Part shown: positions 25,099-33,573 of the stretch, piece by piece | How positions within the stretch are numbered: the first letter of the stretch is position 1 | How the letters are laid out: the number at the start of each line of letters is the position of its first letter | Assembly: GCA_019638275.1 (NCBI GenBank) | Contig: JAHBUC010000002.1 | Span: 248,001-312,000, forward strand | DNA length: 64,000 nt | DNA from: Cyclobacteriaceae bacterium | GTDB lineage: Bacteria > Bacteroidota > Bacteroidia > Cytophagales > Cyclobacteriaceae | Reading direction: 5' to 3' | Notes under the pieces: model-generated | Database searches by the model: none | What the model was told of the DNA's origin: nothing | The model's input: only the letters and a program-made list of their open reading frames with translations | Position numbers and translations under genes: made by a program

Positions 25099-25719
25099 TT
25101 AGTAGTTAGGAATATGTAAGCCCAGAATAATATCACGCTTACCAATCCAAACCCCCTCAGAATTTTTGCTGAGCTTAATGATTCCCGAGCCACCGCGTTT
25201 CTCCTGCCGCGCTTTTTCCTGTTCGGTAAGGACCGGATCATCATCAAAGAGAAATTCGTCAATCCAATAAAGTGAAAGCCCCGGCTCCTTAATGATGGGA
25301 TGAATGTGCTGTGGATTCTGACTGTTTGGATACGAAGCCGGACGAATGGTGTGGAACTCATACCGTCCCTGTGCATCAGTTTTTACCCAGCCACGCAAGT
25401 GCCCATGCCGTTTGGCTTGAGTTTGCTGAGGTCCGGGTGAGTATAATCCATTGTTATCAGTTTGATAAACATAAAGAATTACATCACGTGCCGGGGTTTT
25501 GCCATCGCGTTTGTATATCGTTCCGTTGATAATCAGCGGTTCACCGGGTTCATCATCAGGTGCGAGTTTTGTTTTCCATGAAAGCACGGATGGCATGCCG
25601 GCAAACATCAGTTCACAATCTTCACAACCTCCGCCAACTTGCCTTTCGGCTGATGGAGATTGTGAACAGCCGGTAACAGCAATACTAAGAATCAACAGGT
25701 AAGGAAGAAAAGGTTTCAT
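25099..25719 (-). CDS. intradiol ring-cleavage dioxygenase-like lipoprotein
   Basis: 206 residues. Lipoprotein signal with lipobox VTGC (Cys18). The intradiol fold is visible: INGTIYKRDGKTPARDVILYVYQTD, GHLRGWVKTDAQGRYEF, then PASYPN...HIHP. The four iron ligands are all present as Tyr93, Tyr130, His138 and His140, so the Fe(III) site is intact. Classical relatives open catechols in the cytoplasm; an exported lipoprotein form must act in the periplasm or outer membrane, with unknown substrate. First gene of a two-gene operon with YceI, divergent from the LytS/LytTR genes. Confidence 0.85.
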   Translation of the reverse strand: MKPFLPYLLILSIAVTGCSQSPSAERQVGGGCEDCELMFAGMPSVLSWKTKLAPDDEPGEPLIINGTIYKRDGKTPARDVILYVYQTDNNGLYSPGPQQTQAKRHGHLRGWVKTDAQGRYEFHTIRPASYPNSQNPQHIHPIIKEPGLSLYWIDEFLFDDDPVLTEQEKARQEKRGGSGIIKLSKNSEGVWIGKRDIILGLHIPNY

Positions 25720-25851
25720 ATCAATATGGATTTGTTGAATTTACGCAGGCTGGTTAAACCGGGTGTGCCCGTCTGATGAACTGCTTAATATTCTTGATGA
25801 AATGCAAACCGGGTGTACGCTATGCTTCGTTTAAAACTGTAATTTTCAGTA

Positions 25852-26877
25852 ATGGAACGACTTTTCAGGTACAAGCTTGATCACATTCTATTCTGGATGT
25901 TAACCATAGGCTTTCATGCCTACACACATTCCGGCATTATTGATCAGGCCGGATTTGGACAATTTGTTCTGGAGATACTGGTGCGTGATGGCTTGCTTGC
26001 CTGTGTTATATACATCAACTTGTTGGTCATTATACCAGGGCTTAACCAACAAAAACGTACCGGCTTATTTATTCTGCTGATCCCAATAACACTAATTTGC
26101 TATGTGGGGTTAAAAAATCTACATGATGTATACCTCTATGGAATTATGATGGACAATCCCGCGCGTCAGGGATTTTTTCACAACACCTTCTATAATTTTT
26201 CAATTGTTGTGTTCTACCTCGCTTTTGCTTCCACGCTTTACCTGAGCAAACAATGGTACATTCAAAAGGAACTCATCCGCAAAATTGAACTTGAAAAGCT
26301 GAACACTGAATTGGAATACCTGAAAGCACAGATCAATCCGCATTTTCTGTTCAACTCGTTAAATACTGTCTTCTTTCAAATCGATAAGCAAAATACTGCG
26401 GCACGTGAAACCCTTTCAAAGTTTTCGGATATGCTGCGCTACCAACTCTACGAATGCAACGGGAAAGAAATTGCCGTAGAAAAAGAAATCCGATACCTGA
26501 AAAATTATGTGGAACTTCAACGCCTGCGTAAGGATGAACATTACGACATCCGGTTTTCGTGTTCGGATGAGTTGAAGAATTTTGCACTGCCTCCCCTGCT
26601 ACTACTTCCCTTTATAGAAAATGCTTTCAAGCACGTTTCGCATTTTACTGACAAAAAGAACATCATCGACATAGAGCTAAAAAAGACCGAAAACACCTTT
26701 CAATTGAAAATATTCAACACAAAAGACACAAAACCAGTACTTGTTAATGGCGGCATCGGCTTAAAAAATGTTCAGCGCAGGCTCGAACTGTTGTATCATG
26801 ATCGATATGTATTGGATATTGATGATCGGCCGGAAAGCTTCAACGTTCAGCTTAACCTCATCATTGAGATTTCATAA
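25852..26877 (+). CDS. LytS-type sensor histidine kinase
   Basis: 341 residues. Four membrane helices in residues 10-135 with no separate sensor domain, a short coiled linker, then the HisKA_7TM/His_kinase domain: QINPHFLFNSLN with phospho-acceptor His164, and an HATPase segment (LLLLPFIENAFKHVS, the N box; NGGIGLKNVQRRLELLY, the G box). Autophosphorylates and passes phosphate to the regulator 12 bp downstream. Neighbours (dioxygenase/YceI on one side, TonB receptor on the other) are possible targets. Confidence 0.94.
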   Translation: MERLFRYKLDHILFWMLTIGFHAYTHSGIIDQAGFGQFVLEILVRDGLLACVIYINLLVIIPGLNQQKRTGLFILLIPITLICYVGLKNLHDVYLYGIMMDNPARQGFFHNTFYNFSIVVFYLAFASTLYLSKQWYIQKELIRKIELEKLNTELEYLKAQINPHFLFNSLNTVFFQIDKQNTAARETLSKFSDMLRYQLYECNGKEIAVEKEIRYLKNYVELQRLRKDEHYDIRFSCSDELKNFALPPLLLLPFIENAFKHVSHFTDKKNIIDIELKKTENTFQLKIFNTKDTKPVLVNGGIGLKNVQRRLELLYHDRYVLDIDDRPESFNVQLNLIIEIS

Positions 26878-26889
26878 AAGAAACAATAA

Positions 26890-27612
26890 ATGAAACTTAA
26901 CTGTCTGATAATTGATGATGAGCCCATGGCCCGAAAGGGGCTGGAAGAATATGTGAACGAGGTAGATTTTCTTCACCTGGCTGGAAAATGTGAGAATGCA
27001 GTGAAAGCATCTCCGCTTCTTCATGAAGGTAACATCGATTTGCTCCTGCTGGACATTCACATGCCTAAATTGTCAGGAATTGAATTTTTAAAAACGTTGA
27101 AGAATCCTCCCATGGTCATTTTCACCACCGCCTACTCGGAATACGCCCTGGAAGGATATGCGCTTGACATTATCGACTACCTGGTAAAGCCCATTCCATT
27201 CGAGCGGTTTCTAAAGGCCGTGCAAAAGGCACACGATTTCTACTTACTGAAACAAAAAGCAGAAGCAACCCCTACTCTTTCGCAAGACTATTTCTTTATT
27301 AAATGCGACCACAAATTCGAAAAGGTTAACTACAGCGATGTGCTTTACGTTGAGGCCATGCAGAACTATTGCATTATTCATACAGCCGAACGAAAGATGA
27401 TTACCTACATTACATTCAGCGGCCTCGAAAGTCAACTCCCAATCGATCGCTTTTTGAAAGTGCACAAATCCTTTCTGGTTTCCTTGAACAAAATAAAAGC
27501 CGTAGAAGGCAACGAAATTCTGATTGGAAATGCGCGTGTTCCCATAAGCCGCAACCTGAAAGATGAAGTGATGCAAAAGATTATAGGCGATAATCTTTTT
27601 AAACGTAACTGA
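26890..27612 (+). CDS. LytTR-type response regulator
   Basis: 240 residues. Receiver domain with acidic pair Asp9-Asp10, phospho-acceptor Asp55 (LLLLDIHMPKLSG), Thr/Lys switch residues (VIFTTAYSEYA; LVKPIPFERF). The LytTR DNA-binding domain is at about 135-235 (FFIKCDHKFEKVNYSDVLYV, FLKVHKSFLVSLNKI). Partner of the upstream kinase; LytTR domains bind paired direct repeats. Confidence 0.95.
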   Translation: MKLNCLIIDDEPMARKGLEEYVNEVDFLHLAGKCENAVKASPLLHEGNIDLLLLDIHMPKLSGIEFLKTLKNPPMVIFTTAYSEYALEGYALDIIDYLVKPIPFERFLKAVQKAHDFYLLKQKAEATPTLSQDYFFIKCDHKFEKVNYSDVLYVEAMQNYCIIHTAERKMITYITFSGLESQLPIDRFLKVHKSFLVSLNKIKAVEGNEILIGNARVPISRNLKDEVMQKIIGDNLFKRN

Positions 27613-27651
27613 TCTTTTTTCCTGCTCAAATTCTTCCATAATCTTCTTTTA

Positions 27652-27697
27652 TTGATCTGGATCAATTCCGACCCTTGCTTTTCTTGACTTCCATCAA
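27652..27697. promoter_or_regulatory. two FNR-type operators upstream of the TonB receptor
   Basis: TTGATCTGGATCAA (27652-27665) is a perfect TTGAT-N4-ATCAA palindrome. TTGACTTCCATCAA (27684-27697) has one mismatch and is extended to CTTGAC...ATCAAG. Centres are 32 bp apart, about three helical turns. A CACCTTTG -7-like box at 27721-27728 places the second site near -44, the classical class II activator position. Two Crp/Fnr genes follow the receptor gene and carry recognition residues suited to this sequence. Confidence 0.75.
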
Positions 27698-27755
27698 GTA
27701 ATGTCCCACCTGAAGCACCCCACCTTTGCTTCATCAAACAAATCAAAACCCGATC

Positions 27756-30170
27756 ATGAAAACACAAGAAGCAAACACAGTAAAATTGTTAGTTGGCATT
27801 GCCGTAGCCATGCTGCTGGCCCTGTCAGCTTTCGGTCAATCCACCCAAACCATTCGCGGTAAGGTGGTAGACGAAATCAGTAAAACGCCTTTGATAGGTG
27901 TTAACCTTATGGTTATCGGAACCGGTGACCAGCCACTCGGTAGTTCCACAGATGTGGATGGAAATTACCGCATCGAAAATGTGCCGGTTGGCAGGCAAAC
28001 GTTAAAAATCACGTACATCGGTTACGAAGAACAATTATTACCAAACATTGTAGTGACTGCAGGCAAGGAGGTAATCCTTAACCTTACGCTCACAGAAAGT
28101 ATTAGTCAACTTAATGAGGTGGTAGTAGTTGCCAATACGAAAGATGACAAAACGGCAACGAATAATGAATTTGCTATTGTCAGTGCCCGATCATTTAACC
28201 TGGATGATACCAAGCGCTATGCAGGTGCATTGGGTGATCCTTCGCGCATGGCAGCCAACTTTGCCGGTGTGATCGGTGGTGATGATTCCCGCAACGACAT
28301 TGTGGTTCGCGGGAACTCACCCACCGGCATGCTGTGGCAATTGGAGGGCCTCAACATTCCAAATCCGAATCACTTTGGCTCGCTCAACAGCACGGGCGGA
28401 CCGGTGAGTATGCTCAACAACAATAACCTCGACAAATCGGATTTTATGACCAGCGCTTTTCCCGCACAGTATGGAAATGCCGTTGCCGGTGTATTCGATA
28501 TCCGCTTGCGCGATGGCAACAACCAGAAAAGTGAATTTCTTGCGCAAATGGGGTTCAATGGCTTTGAGCTGGGTGCAGAAGGTCCGCTCTCAAAAAATCA
28601 TAAAGGATCCTACCTGGTAAACTACCGCTATTCAACACTTGGTATTTTTGATGCACTGGGCATTGAATTCGGAACGGGATCAAATGTTCCACTGTATCAA
28701 GACTTAAACTTCAAGGTTTCCTTTCCGACCAAGAACAATGGAAAGCTGTCCATCTTTGGCTTGGGTGGTATTAGCGAAATTGATTTGCTGGGCAGCGAAG
28801 CCGACCTCGGAAGCAACACTGATCTATATGGAAATGAAAATGAAGATGGCTTTCCGCGATATAAAACCGGCATAGCAGGTATCAGCTTCGAGAAAAATAT
28901 CTCCTCCAAAACCTTCATGAAGTTAACAGCAGGTGTCAGCGCCACAGAAGAAAGTTTTACATCCGACTCATTGGTTAGAGATGGAAATGAAGAAGTGGTT
29001 GCACGCTTCCAACGATCACAAGCCGCCTTCACTACATCCAAAGCTTCCGTAGTTGGATCCTTCCGCACAAAGTTCAGTTCAAAGAACAGCCTGGTGTATG
29101 GCTTTTATGTAGATGCCCTCAACTTCGACTTATACAACCGCGACATCTTTGCCAATGCGGGAAGTGATTCTGTCCGCATCAATGTAGAAGATGCAACTGT
29201 ACTCTATCAGGCCTTTGCCACCTGGAGACATCGGTTCAGCAACCGCCTTTCATTGAACACCGGATTGCACGCGCAATACTACGCGCTAAACGAGCAGGCC
29301 GTTGTTGAACCGCGCCTGGGTTTGCAGTACATGATTAATGGAAACCAGTCCATCAGTTTAGGTTACGGCATACACAATCAGATTCAAAGTCCGTATACAA
29401 CGTATGTTCAAACCAAAATTGCGGATGACGAGTATAGGTTAACCAATACCAATCTCGACTTTACCACCAGCCAGCATGTGGTACTTACCTACGACTGGAA
29501 CATTTCTGAAACTTTGCGATTAAAAGCTGAAGCCTATTATCAGGATCTTTCGAACGTTCCGGTTGAACAACGTGCCTCTTCTTTTTCGGCTATCAACACA
29601 GGCTCAAGCTTCATCCCATCTGATCAGGATAGTTTGGTAAACACCGGAAGCGGTAGAAACTATGGCATAGAGTTAACCCTGGAACGATTTTTCAACAAGG
29701 GATACTATTTCCTGATCACGTCATCCATTTTTGATTCACAATATGCCGGTAGCGATGGCATAGAGCGTAACACCGCCTACAACACGCGATATGTGGTGAA
29801 CGGATTGTTCGGTAAAGAATTCCGGTTGGGGTCGAAACAAAAATTCTTCTCGGTTAACCTGAAGGTTACAACCATTGGCGGCAAGTACCTTACCCCGATT
29901 GATGTGCAAGCTTCACAGCAATTTGGCAGAACCATCTTTAATGAAAATGAGGCCTTTACTGAAAAACAGGATGCCTACTTCCGGACAGACATAAAACTTG
30001 CCTACCGCAAGGAATACAAAAAGAGCACCCTGGAGTTTGCCATCGACCTGCAAAACGTGACCAACAACCAAAACATCTTTTCCCAGAGCTATAACCCACG
30101 AACAAATTCGGTTGTAACCCAGTATCAGCAAGGATTTTTCCCCGTACCCTTCGTACGCTTCACATTCTGA
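27756..30170 (+). CDS. TonB-dependent receptor with regulatory-like N-domain
   Basis: 804 residues from ATG 27756 (a TTG 30 bp upstream lies on the -7 box). Signal peptide about 10-27 (LSAFGQ), carboxypeptidase-regulatory-like domain about 30-115 (IRGKVVDEISKTPLIGVN), then a plug (NDIVVRGNSPTGMLWQLEG, AFPAQYGNAVAGVFDIRLRDG) and a barrel with aromatic C-terminus FVRFTF. The plug begins immediately in a form common to Bacteroidota receptors for metal chelates or peptides; the ligand is unknown. Two FNR-type sites precede it. Downstream: two Crp/Fnr genes and a periplasmic-binding protein. Confidence 0.93.
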   Translation: MKTQEANTVKLLVGIAVAMLLALSAFGQSTQTIRGKVVDEISKTPLIGVNLMVIGTGDQPLGSSTDVDGNYRIENVPVGRQTLKITYIGYEEQLLPNIVVTAGKEVILNLTLTESISQLNEVVVVANTKDDKTATNNEFAIVSARSFNLDDTKRYAGALGDPSRMAANFAGVIGGDDSRNDIVVRGNSPTGMLWQLEGLNIPNPNHFGSLNSTGGPVSMLNNNNLDKSDFMTSAFPAQYGNAVAGVFDIRLRDGNNQKSEFLAQMGFNGFELGAEGPLSKNHKGSYLVNYRYSTLGIFDALGIEFGTGSNVPLYQDLNFKVSFPTKNNGKLSIFGLGGISEIDLLGSEADLGSNTDLYGNENEDGFPRYKTGIAGISFEKNISSKTFMKLTAGVSATEESFTSDSLVRDGNEEVVARFQRSQAAFTTSKASVVGSFRTKFSSKNSLVYGFYVDALNFDLYNRDIFANAGSDSVRINVEDATVLYQAFATWRHRFSNRLSLNTGLHAQYYALNEQAVVEPRLGLQYMINGNQSISLGYGIHNQIQSPYTTYVQTKIADDEYRLTNTNLDFTTSQHVVLTYDWNISETLRLKAEAYYQDLSNVPVEQRASSFSAINTGSSFIPSDQDSLVNTGSGRNYGIELTLERFFNKGYYFLITSSIFDSQYAGSDGIERNTAYNTRYVVNGLFGKEFRLGSKQKFFSVNLKVTTIGGKYLTPIDVQASQQFGRTIFNENEAFTEKQDAYFRTDIKLAYRKEYKKSTLEFAIDLQNVTNNQNIFSQSYNPRTNSVVTQYQQGFFPVPFVRFTF

Positions 30171-30195
30171 TCACAATCCTTTTGTATATTTCCGG

Positions 30196-30792
30196 ATGGA
30201 TGAATTTTCTTCCATCCGGAAATTTATTTTTCAGTTTGTTCCTTACACCGAGGAAGAATGGAAAGCCCATCAAGGCGCGCTAACCAGGCGTTGGCTGAAG
30301 AAAGGTGAGTTTCTGCTAACCGAAGGGCAAGTCTGTGATCACGTTTCCTTTATCAACAAAGGCTACTTCAGAACCTACAACATGGTGTACGATGAGGAAC
30401 GTACCCAATTCTTAGCTTTTGAGAACGAATACACAACCGACTATTGCAGCTTTGTAACCCGCAAGCCATCGCGCGATAACATTATTGCGATGGAAGATGC
30501 TGAAGTGCTACAACTAGAGTATAACGCCATGCAGAAACTATACGAGAAGTACGCGGTATGGCAAAAGTTTGGACGCCTGATTGCAGAATATGTTTTTGTA
30601 TTTACCGCTTACCGTAGCCAGGATTTGCTGCTTCGTACACCGGAGGAGCTTTATTTGCAATTGATGCAGGAAAAGCCCTTTATTCTGGAACGTGTACCGT
30701 TAAAGTATGTGGCCTCTTACCTCGGCATAACACCCGAGGCACTTAGCCGGATTCGCAAACGACTGTCGCAGAAACCAGATCCGGCCGGATAA
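30196..30792 (+). CDS. Crp/Fnr family transcription regulator, paralogue 1
   Basis: 198 residues. N-terminal cyclic-nucleotide-binding-like beta-roll (LKKGEFLLTEGQVCDHVSFI, about 30-110), long dimerisation helix, C-terminal winged helix with VASYLGITPEALSRIRKRL. Glu181, Ser184 and Arg185 match the FNR recognition residues E-x-x-S-R that contact TTGAT half-sites. No four-Cys iron-sulphur set and no R-S cAMP-phosphate motif, so the signal is unknown. Starts 25 bp behind the receptor gene; probable operon with it. Confidence 0.93.
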   Translation: MDEFSSIRKFIFQFVPYTEEEWKAHQGALTRRWLKKGEFLLTEGQVCDHVSFINKGYFRTYNMVYDEERTQFLAFENEYTTDYCSFVTRKPSRDNIIAMEDAEVLQLEYNAMQKLYEKYAVWQKFGRLIAEYVFVFTAYRSQDLLLRTPEELYLQLMQEKPFILERVPLKYVASYLGITPEALSRIRKRLSQKPDPAG

Positions 30793-30846
30793 ACAAAACT
30801 CAACCTCATCGGTTAAACCTTGCGGAATTGTATCTTGGCAAGGGTT

Positions 30847-31431
30847 ATGGATGAGTTCACCAACATCAGGAATTTCGTTTCGCGATTTTTAACCTTCACG
30901 GAAGAAGAATGGCAGATGCTTCAGTCCATGCTGAGCAGACGGTTTTTAAAAAAGGGAGAGTTTCTTCTTCGGGCGGGTGAAGTTTGTAATCACGTTACCT
31001 TTATTAATAAAGGTTTTGTGCGCATTTATAATGTTGTTCACGATGAAGAGCTGACCATTAATTTTGCCTTTGAAGGAAACTTCACCACCGATTTTGCCAG
31101 TTTACTTCCACGCAAACCAAGCACAGACTATATCGTGGCGATGGAAGATTTGGAAGTGCTTCAACTTCATTACGAGGATAATCAGCGATTATATGAACAG
31201 GCGATGGTGTGGCAAAAATTTGGCCGACTGATTGTAGAGTACATCTTACTCTTTATCGTAGAACGGAATAAAGCCTTGCTCTTTAACACGCCCGAAGAAC
31301 GATACCTTAGTCTTATGAAGGAGCGGCCAAAAGTTATCGCCAATGTGCCACTCAAATACATTGCTTCCTATCTTGGGGTAACCCCCGAGGCACTTAGTCG
31401 TATACGTAAACGACTATCCCAACAAGAATAG
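30847..31431 (+). CDS. Crp/Fnr family transcription regulator, paralogue 2
   Basis: 194 residues from ATG 30847; a TTG nine codons upstream overlaps a TATCTTGG -7-like box. Clearly a tandem duplicate of the previous gene: same length, and the DNA-binding end differs only at Val/Ile positions (VPLKYIASYLGVTPEALSRIRK), so both should read the same operator (Glu181, Ser184, Arg185). The sensor halves have diverged more (TIQ-free FAFEGNFTTDFASL against FAFENEYTTDYCSF), suggesting different inputs or heterodimers. Confidence 0.93.
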   Translation: MDEFTNIRNFVSRFLTFTEEEWQMLQSMLSRRFLKKGEFLLRAGEVCNHVTFINKGFVRIYNVVHDEELTINFAFEGNFTTDFASLLPRKPSTDYIVAMEDLEVLQLHYEDNQRLYEQAMVWQKFGRLIVEYILLFIVERNKALLFNTPEERYLSLMKERPKVIANVPLKYIASYLGVTPEALSRIRKRLSQQE

Positions 31432-31437
31432 GCATCC

Positions 31438-32352
31438 ATGAAAAAAACCATTACGATACTTACGTTAAGCCTGGTTACCCTACACGGGTTTACCCAAAAC
31501 ACACTTCAGTCGATTCAAAAACTGGTGGTAGCCACCTATCAGTATGCCGATAACCCGCGCATTAAAAATATCGAGCCCTTTGCCCTTCAGTTTGGTGAAG
31601 CCAACAACCTGCAGGTTGAGGTAAAAAGCTACCCTTCTGTGCAGGAGTTACTCAAAGCCCTGGAAAAAGAAGAAGTTGATGTAGCGTTTATGAACACGTT
31701 CGGTTATTTGATGCTGAAAGAAAAATCACAAGCCTATGAAGCAGGTGTAGTGCTCAACATTCCGAAGGAAAAAGAAAATGCCTACAAAAGTATAATCGCA
31801 ACAGGAGCGAGTACTCCTGAAAACACATTGGAGCAAATTGTAGCCGATGCATCCGATTTTGTGTTGGTGTTAGTCAGTCCGGGTTCTACTTCGGGCAACC
31901 TGGTACCGCGATTGAAACTGGCCTCCCTGCAACCGGGTTATCCTGAACGTTTTTTTCTGGAAGTACAGTACACCAATAACCATGCGCTTGCTGCACAACG
32001 TGCGTTGAAGGGAGAGGTTGCTTTGTCCGCCTTTGGCAGTGGCGAGTATTATAACCTGGCTGCCGATACCGTGAAGCTGAAAAAACTGTGGGAGTCACCC
32101 CCCATTCCACTTGGGCCAGTGGTCTATCGAAAAAAATTACCCATAAGTCTACGCGATGAACTTCAGCAAGCATTGCTTGATCTACACATCAAAAATCCGG
32201 AAGCACTGGAGTTGATAAAAGCAGGATGGACAGAAGCCCTTCCGGCAGACCGGTACATTTCTGTAACCGCTGATTATTACGAAAGTCTGTTGAAGCTGAG
32301 CAACAACCCGGCTGTATCCATGTCGATTATTCGGAATTTTGCGAAAGAGTAA
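31438..32352 (+). CDS. PhnD-like periplasmic binding protein, orphan
   Basis: 304 residues with a signal peptide (about 1-20, LHGFTQ). The type II periplasmic-binding fold of the phosphate/phosphite/phosphonate family is recognisable: LVVATYQYADNPRI, VDVAFMNTFGYLML, VLVSPGSTSGNLVPRLKL, YTNNHALAAQRALKGEVALSAFG. Relatives bind phosphonates, phosphite, or thiamine-like compounds. No ABC permease or ATPase gene is nearby. It starts 6 bp after the second Crp/Fnr gene, so it likely belongs to the same transcript and may serve sensing or a TonB-linked uptake route. Confidence 0.87.
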   Translation: MKKTITILTLSLVTLHGFTQNTLQSIQKLVVATYQYADNPRIKNIEPFALQFGEANNLQVEVKSYPSVQELLKALEKEEVDVAFMNTFGYLMLKEKSQAYEAGVVLNIPKEKENAYKSIIATGASTPENTLEQIVADASDFVLVLVSPGSTSGNLVPRLKLASLQPGYPERFFLEVQYTNNHALAAQRALKGEVALSAFGSGEYYNLAADTVKLKKLWESPPIPLGPVVYRKKLPISLRDELQQALLDLHIKNPEALELIKAGWTEALPADRYISVTADYYESLLKLSNNPAVSMSIIRNFAKE

Positions 32353-32374
32353 AATGTTGACTTAAAAAAGAATC

Positions 32375-33097
32375 TCAACCTTCTATTTTTTTTCCATAAA
32401 AACCGGTTGCGCAGCCAAAAAAATATGATATAAATTCTGTCTTAAGTCCAACTGCATCAAATTTTCTCTGAGCTATTTTTGCATTCTCGAATTTGTCAGT
32501 ATATCTCCAAAGCATTCTATACTCTTCAGGATTACCAAGCAAAAGTTTTCCAAAAATTGGTATTACTTGAGCGAGGTAAAATCCATATAACAGCTTCAAT
32601 ATCTTATTACTTGGCTTTGAAATCTCGATAAACGAAAATTTTCCACCTTCCTTCAAAATTCTTTTAGTTTCATTTGCTAAAACAGTTATTTGCTCAACAT
32701 TGAATGTCTTGAGCCCAAATGCACAGATAACAATATCAAAGTGGTTACTAGGAAGTTGATTACTCAGAATATCTTGTTGTATCAATGTAATCTCCTTGTT
32801 GAATTTCGATTGATTCCTGTGACCTGCGTATTTCAACATTTCATATGAAAAGTCAAGAGCTGTAAAAGTGGAATTTGGAAATCTGCGTTTTACTGCCCCC
32901 CATGTCTCCCCCATACCCGTCAACAAATCTATTACTTTGATTTCATCATTGGATTCTTCCAATGGCTTTAGGAATTGAGTTCTCCAACGAATGGAAAATC
33001 CAAAAGATGTTATGTAGTTCATTCGCTCATAAGAATTGCTCATTCTATTGAACAATCTCTTTACATAATCAGGATTGTAAATGCCCTCTTCAAACAT
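32375..33097 (-). CDS. UbiE/COQ5-like SAM methyltransferase
   Basis: 240 residues from ATG 33097 (a 22-codon upstream extension overlaps the lipoprotein gene and is ignored). Class I methyltransferase: VIDLLTGMGETWGAVKRRFP (motif I, though DLLTGMG replaces the usual D-x-G-x-G), TALDFSYEML, FDIVICAFGLKTF and EGGKFSFIEISKP, followed by membrane-proximal hydrophobic residues. The region is visibly richer in A and T than its neighbours. Substrate unknown; quinone or polyketide methylation is possible. Confidence 0.82.
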   Translation of the reverse strand: MFEEGIYNPDYVKRLFNRMSNSYERMNYITSFGFSIRWRTQFLKPLEESNDEIKVIDLLTGMGETWGAVKRRFPNSTFTALDFSYEMLKYAGHRNQSKFNKEITLIQQDILSNQLPSNHFDIVICAFGLKTFNVEQITVLANETKRILKEGGKFSFIEISKPSNKILKLLYGFYLAQVIPIFGKLLLGNPEEYRMLWRYTDKFENAKIAQRKFDAVGLKTEFISYFFGCATGFYGKKIEG

Positions 33098-33108
33098 TTG
33101 CAAGACTG

Positions 33109-33522
33109 TTATTCCCGATGCTGAAAACACTTGCCGCTTGCATCCGTAGTGGTGCGGGAGCAACGTTTACCCTCAGCCGTTTTACCCGAACAACGCACCT
33201 GCTTCTCTCCGGTTTTTGAATTCGGCTTGCACACACCGCAGACGGTTTTGCCATCGGCTTTCGCCTGATTAAGCTTTACCGCATGGGCAGTTTTGGAATA
33301 GCGACAATCGGCTGTGTGGTATTTGTCGCCATCGTGGGTAATGTACACCACCGGGCCATCGGATGAAGACGGTTCAGCTTGCTCCGATTCATCTTCAGAA
33401 ATATCATCTTGTGTGGGTGAATCGATTTCTGTTTCCGGCTCATCACTTGTGTTGTCAGTTGCTGTGGGTTGACTACAAGCAAAACAAAGCAGAAGGATGA
33501 ATGACAAATAAATTGTTTTCAT
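33109..33522 (-). CDS. small Cys-rich lipoprotein
   Basis: 137 residues. Lipoprotein signal with lipobox FACS (Cys16), then an acidic linker (22-60). Two small metal-site-like modules follow: YHTADCRYSKTAHAV...VCGVCKP (His-x3-Cys...C-x2-C, like a nuclease/Ada-type zinc ribbon) and RCSGKTAEGKRCSRTTTDASG...CFQH (C-x10-C-x11-C-x2-H), a pattern seen as DUF5763-type zinc knuckles. Function unknown. A TAGGTTTG -7 box lies at 33564-33557. Confidence 0.75.
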   Translation of the reverse strand: MKTIYLSFILLLCFACSQPTATDNTSDEPETEIDSPTQDDISEDESEQAEPSSSDGPVVYITHDGDKYHTADCRYSKTAHAVKLNQAKADGKTVCGVCKPNSKTGEKQVRCSGKTAEGKRCSRTTTDASGKCFQHRE

Positions 33523-33556
33523 GGTATACTCTTGGTGCTGCAGGTCTGTGAAAACA

Positions 33557-33564
33557 CAAACCTA
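33557..33564 (-). promoter_or_regulatory. -7 box of the Cys-rich lipoprotein gene
   Basis: TAGGTTTG on the minus strand, an exact TAnnTTTG match, 35 nt before the ATG. No clear -33. Confidence 0.45.
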
Positions 33565-33573
33565 TATGAATTA

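Noticed and set aside
25089..25376. Extended N-terminus of the YceI gene
   Set aside because: The extra 96 codons overlap the dioxygenase gene in another frame and precede a normal signal peptide.
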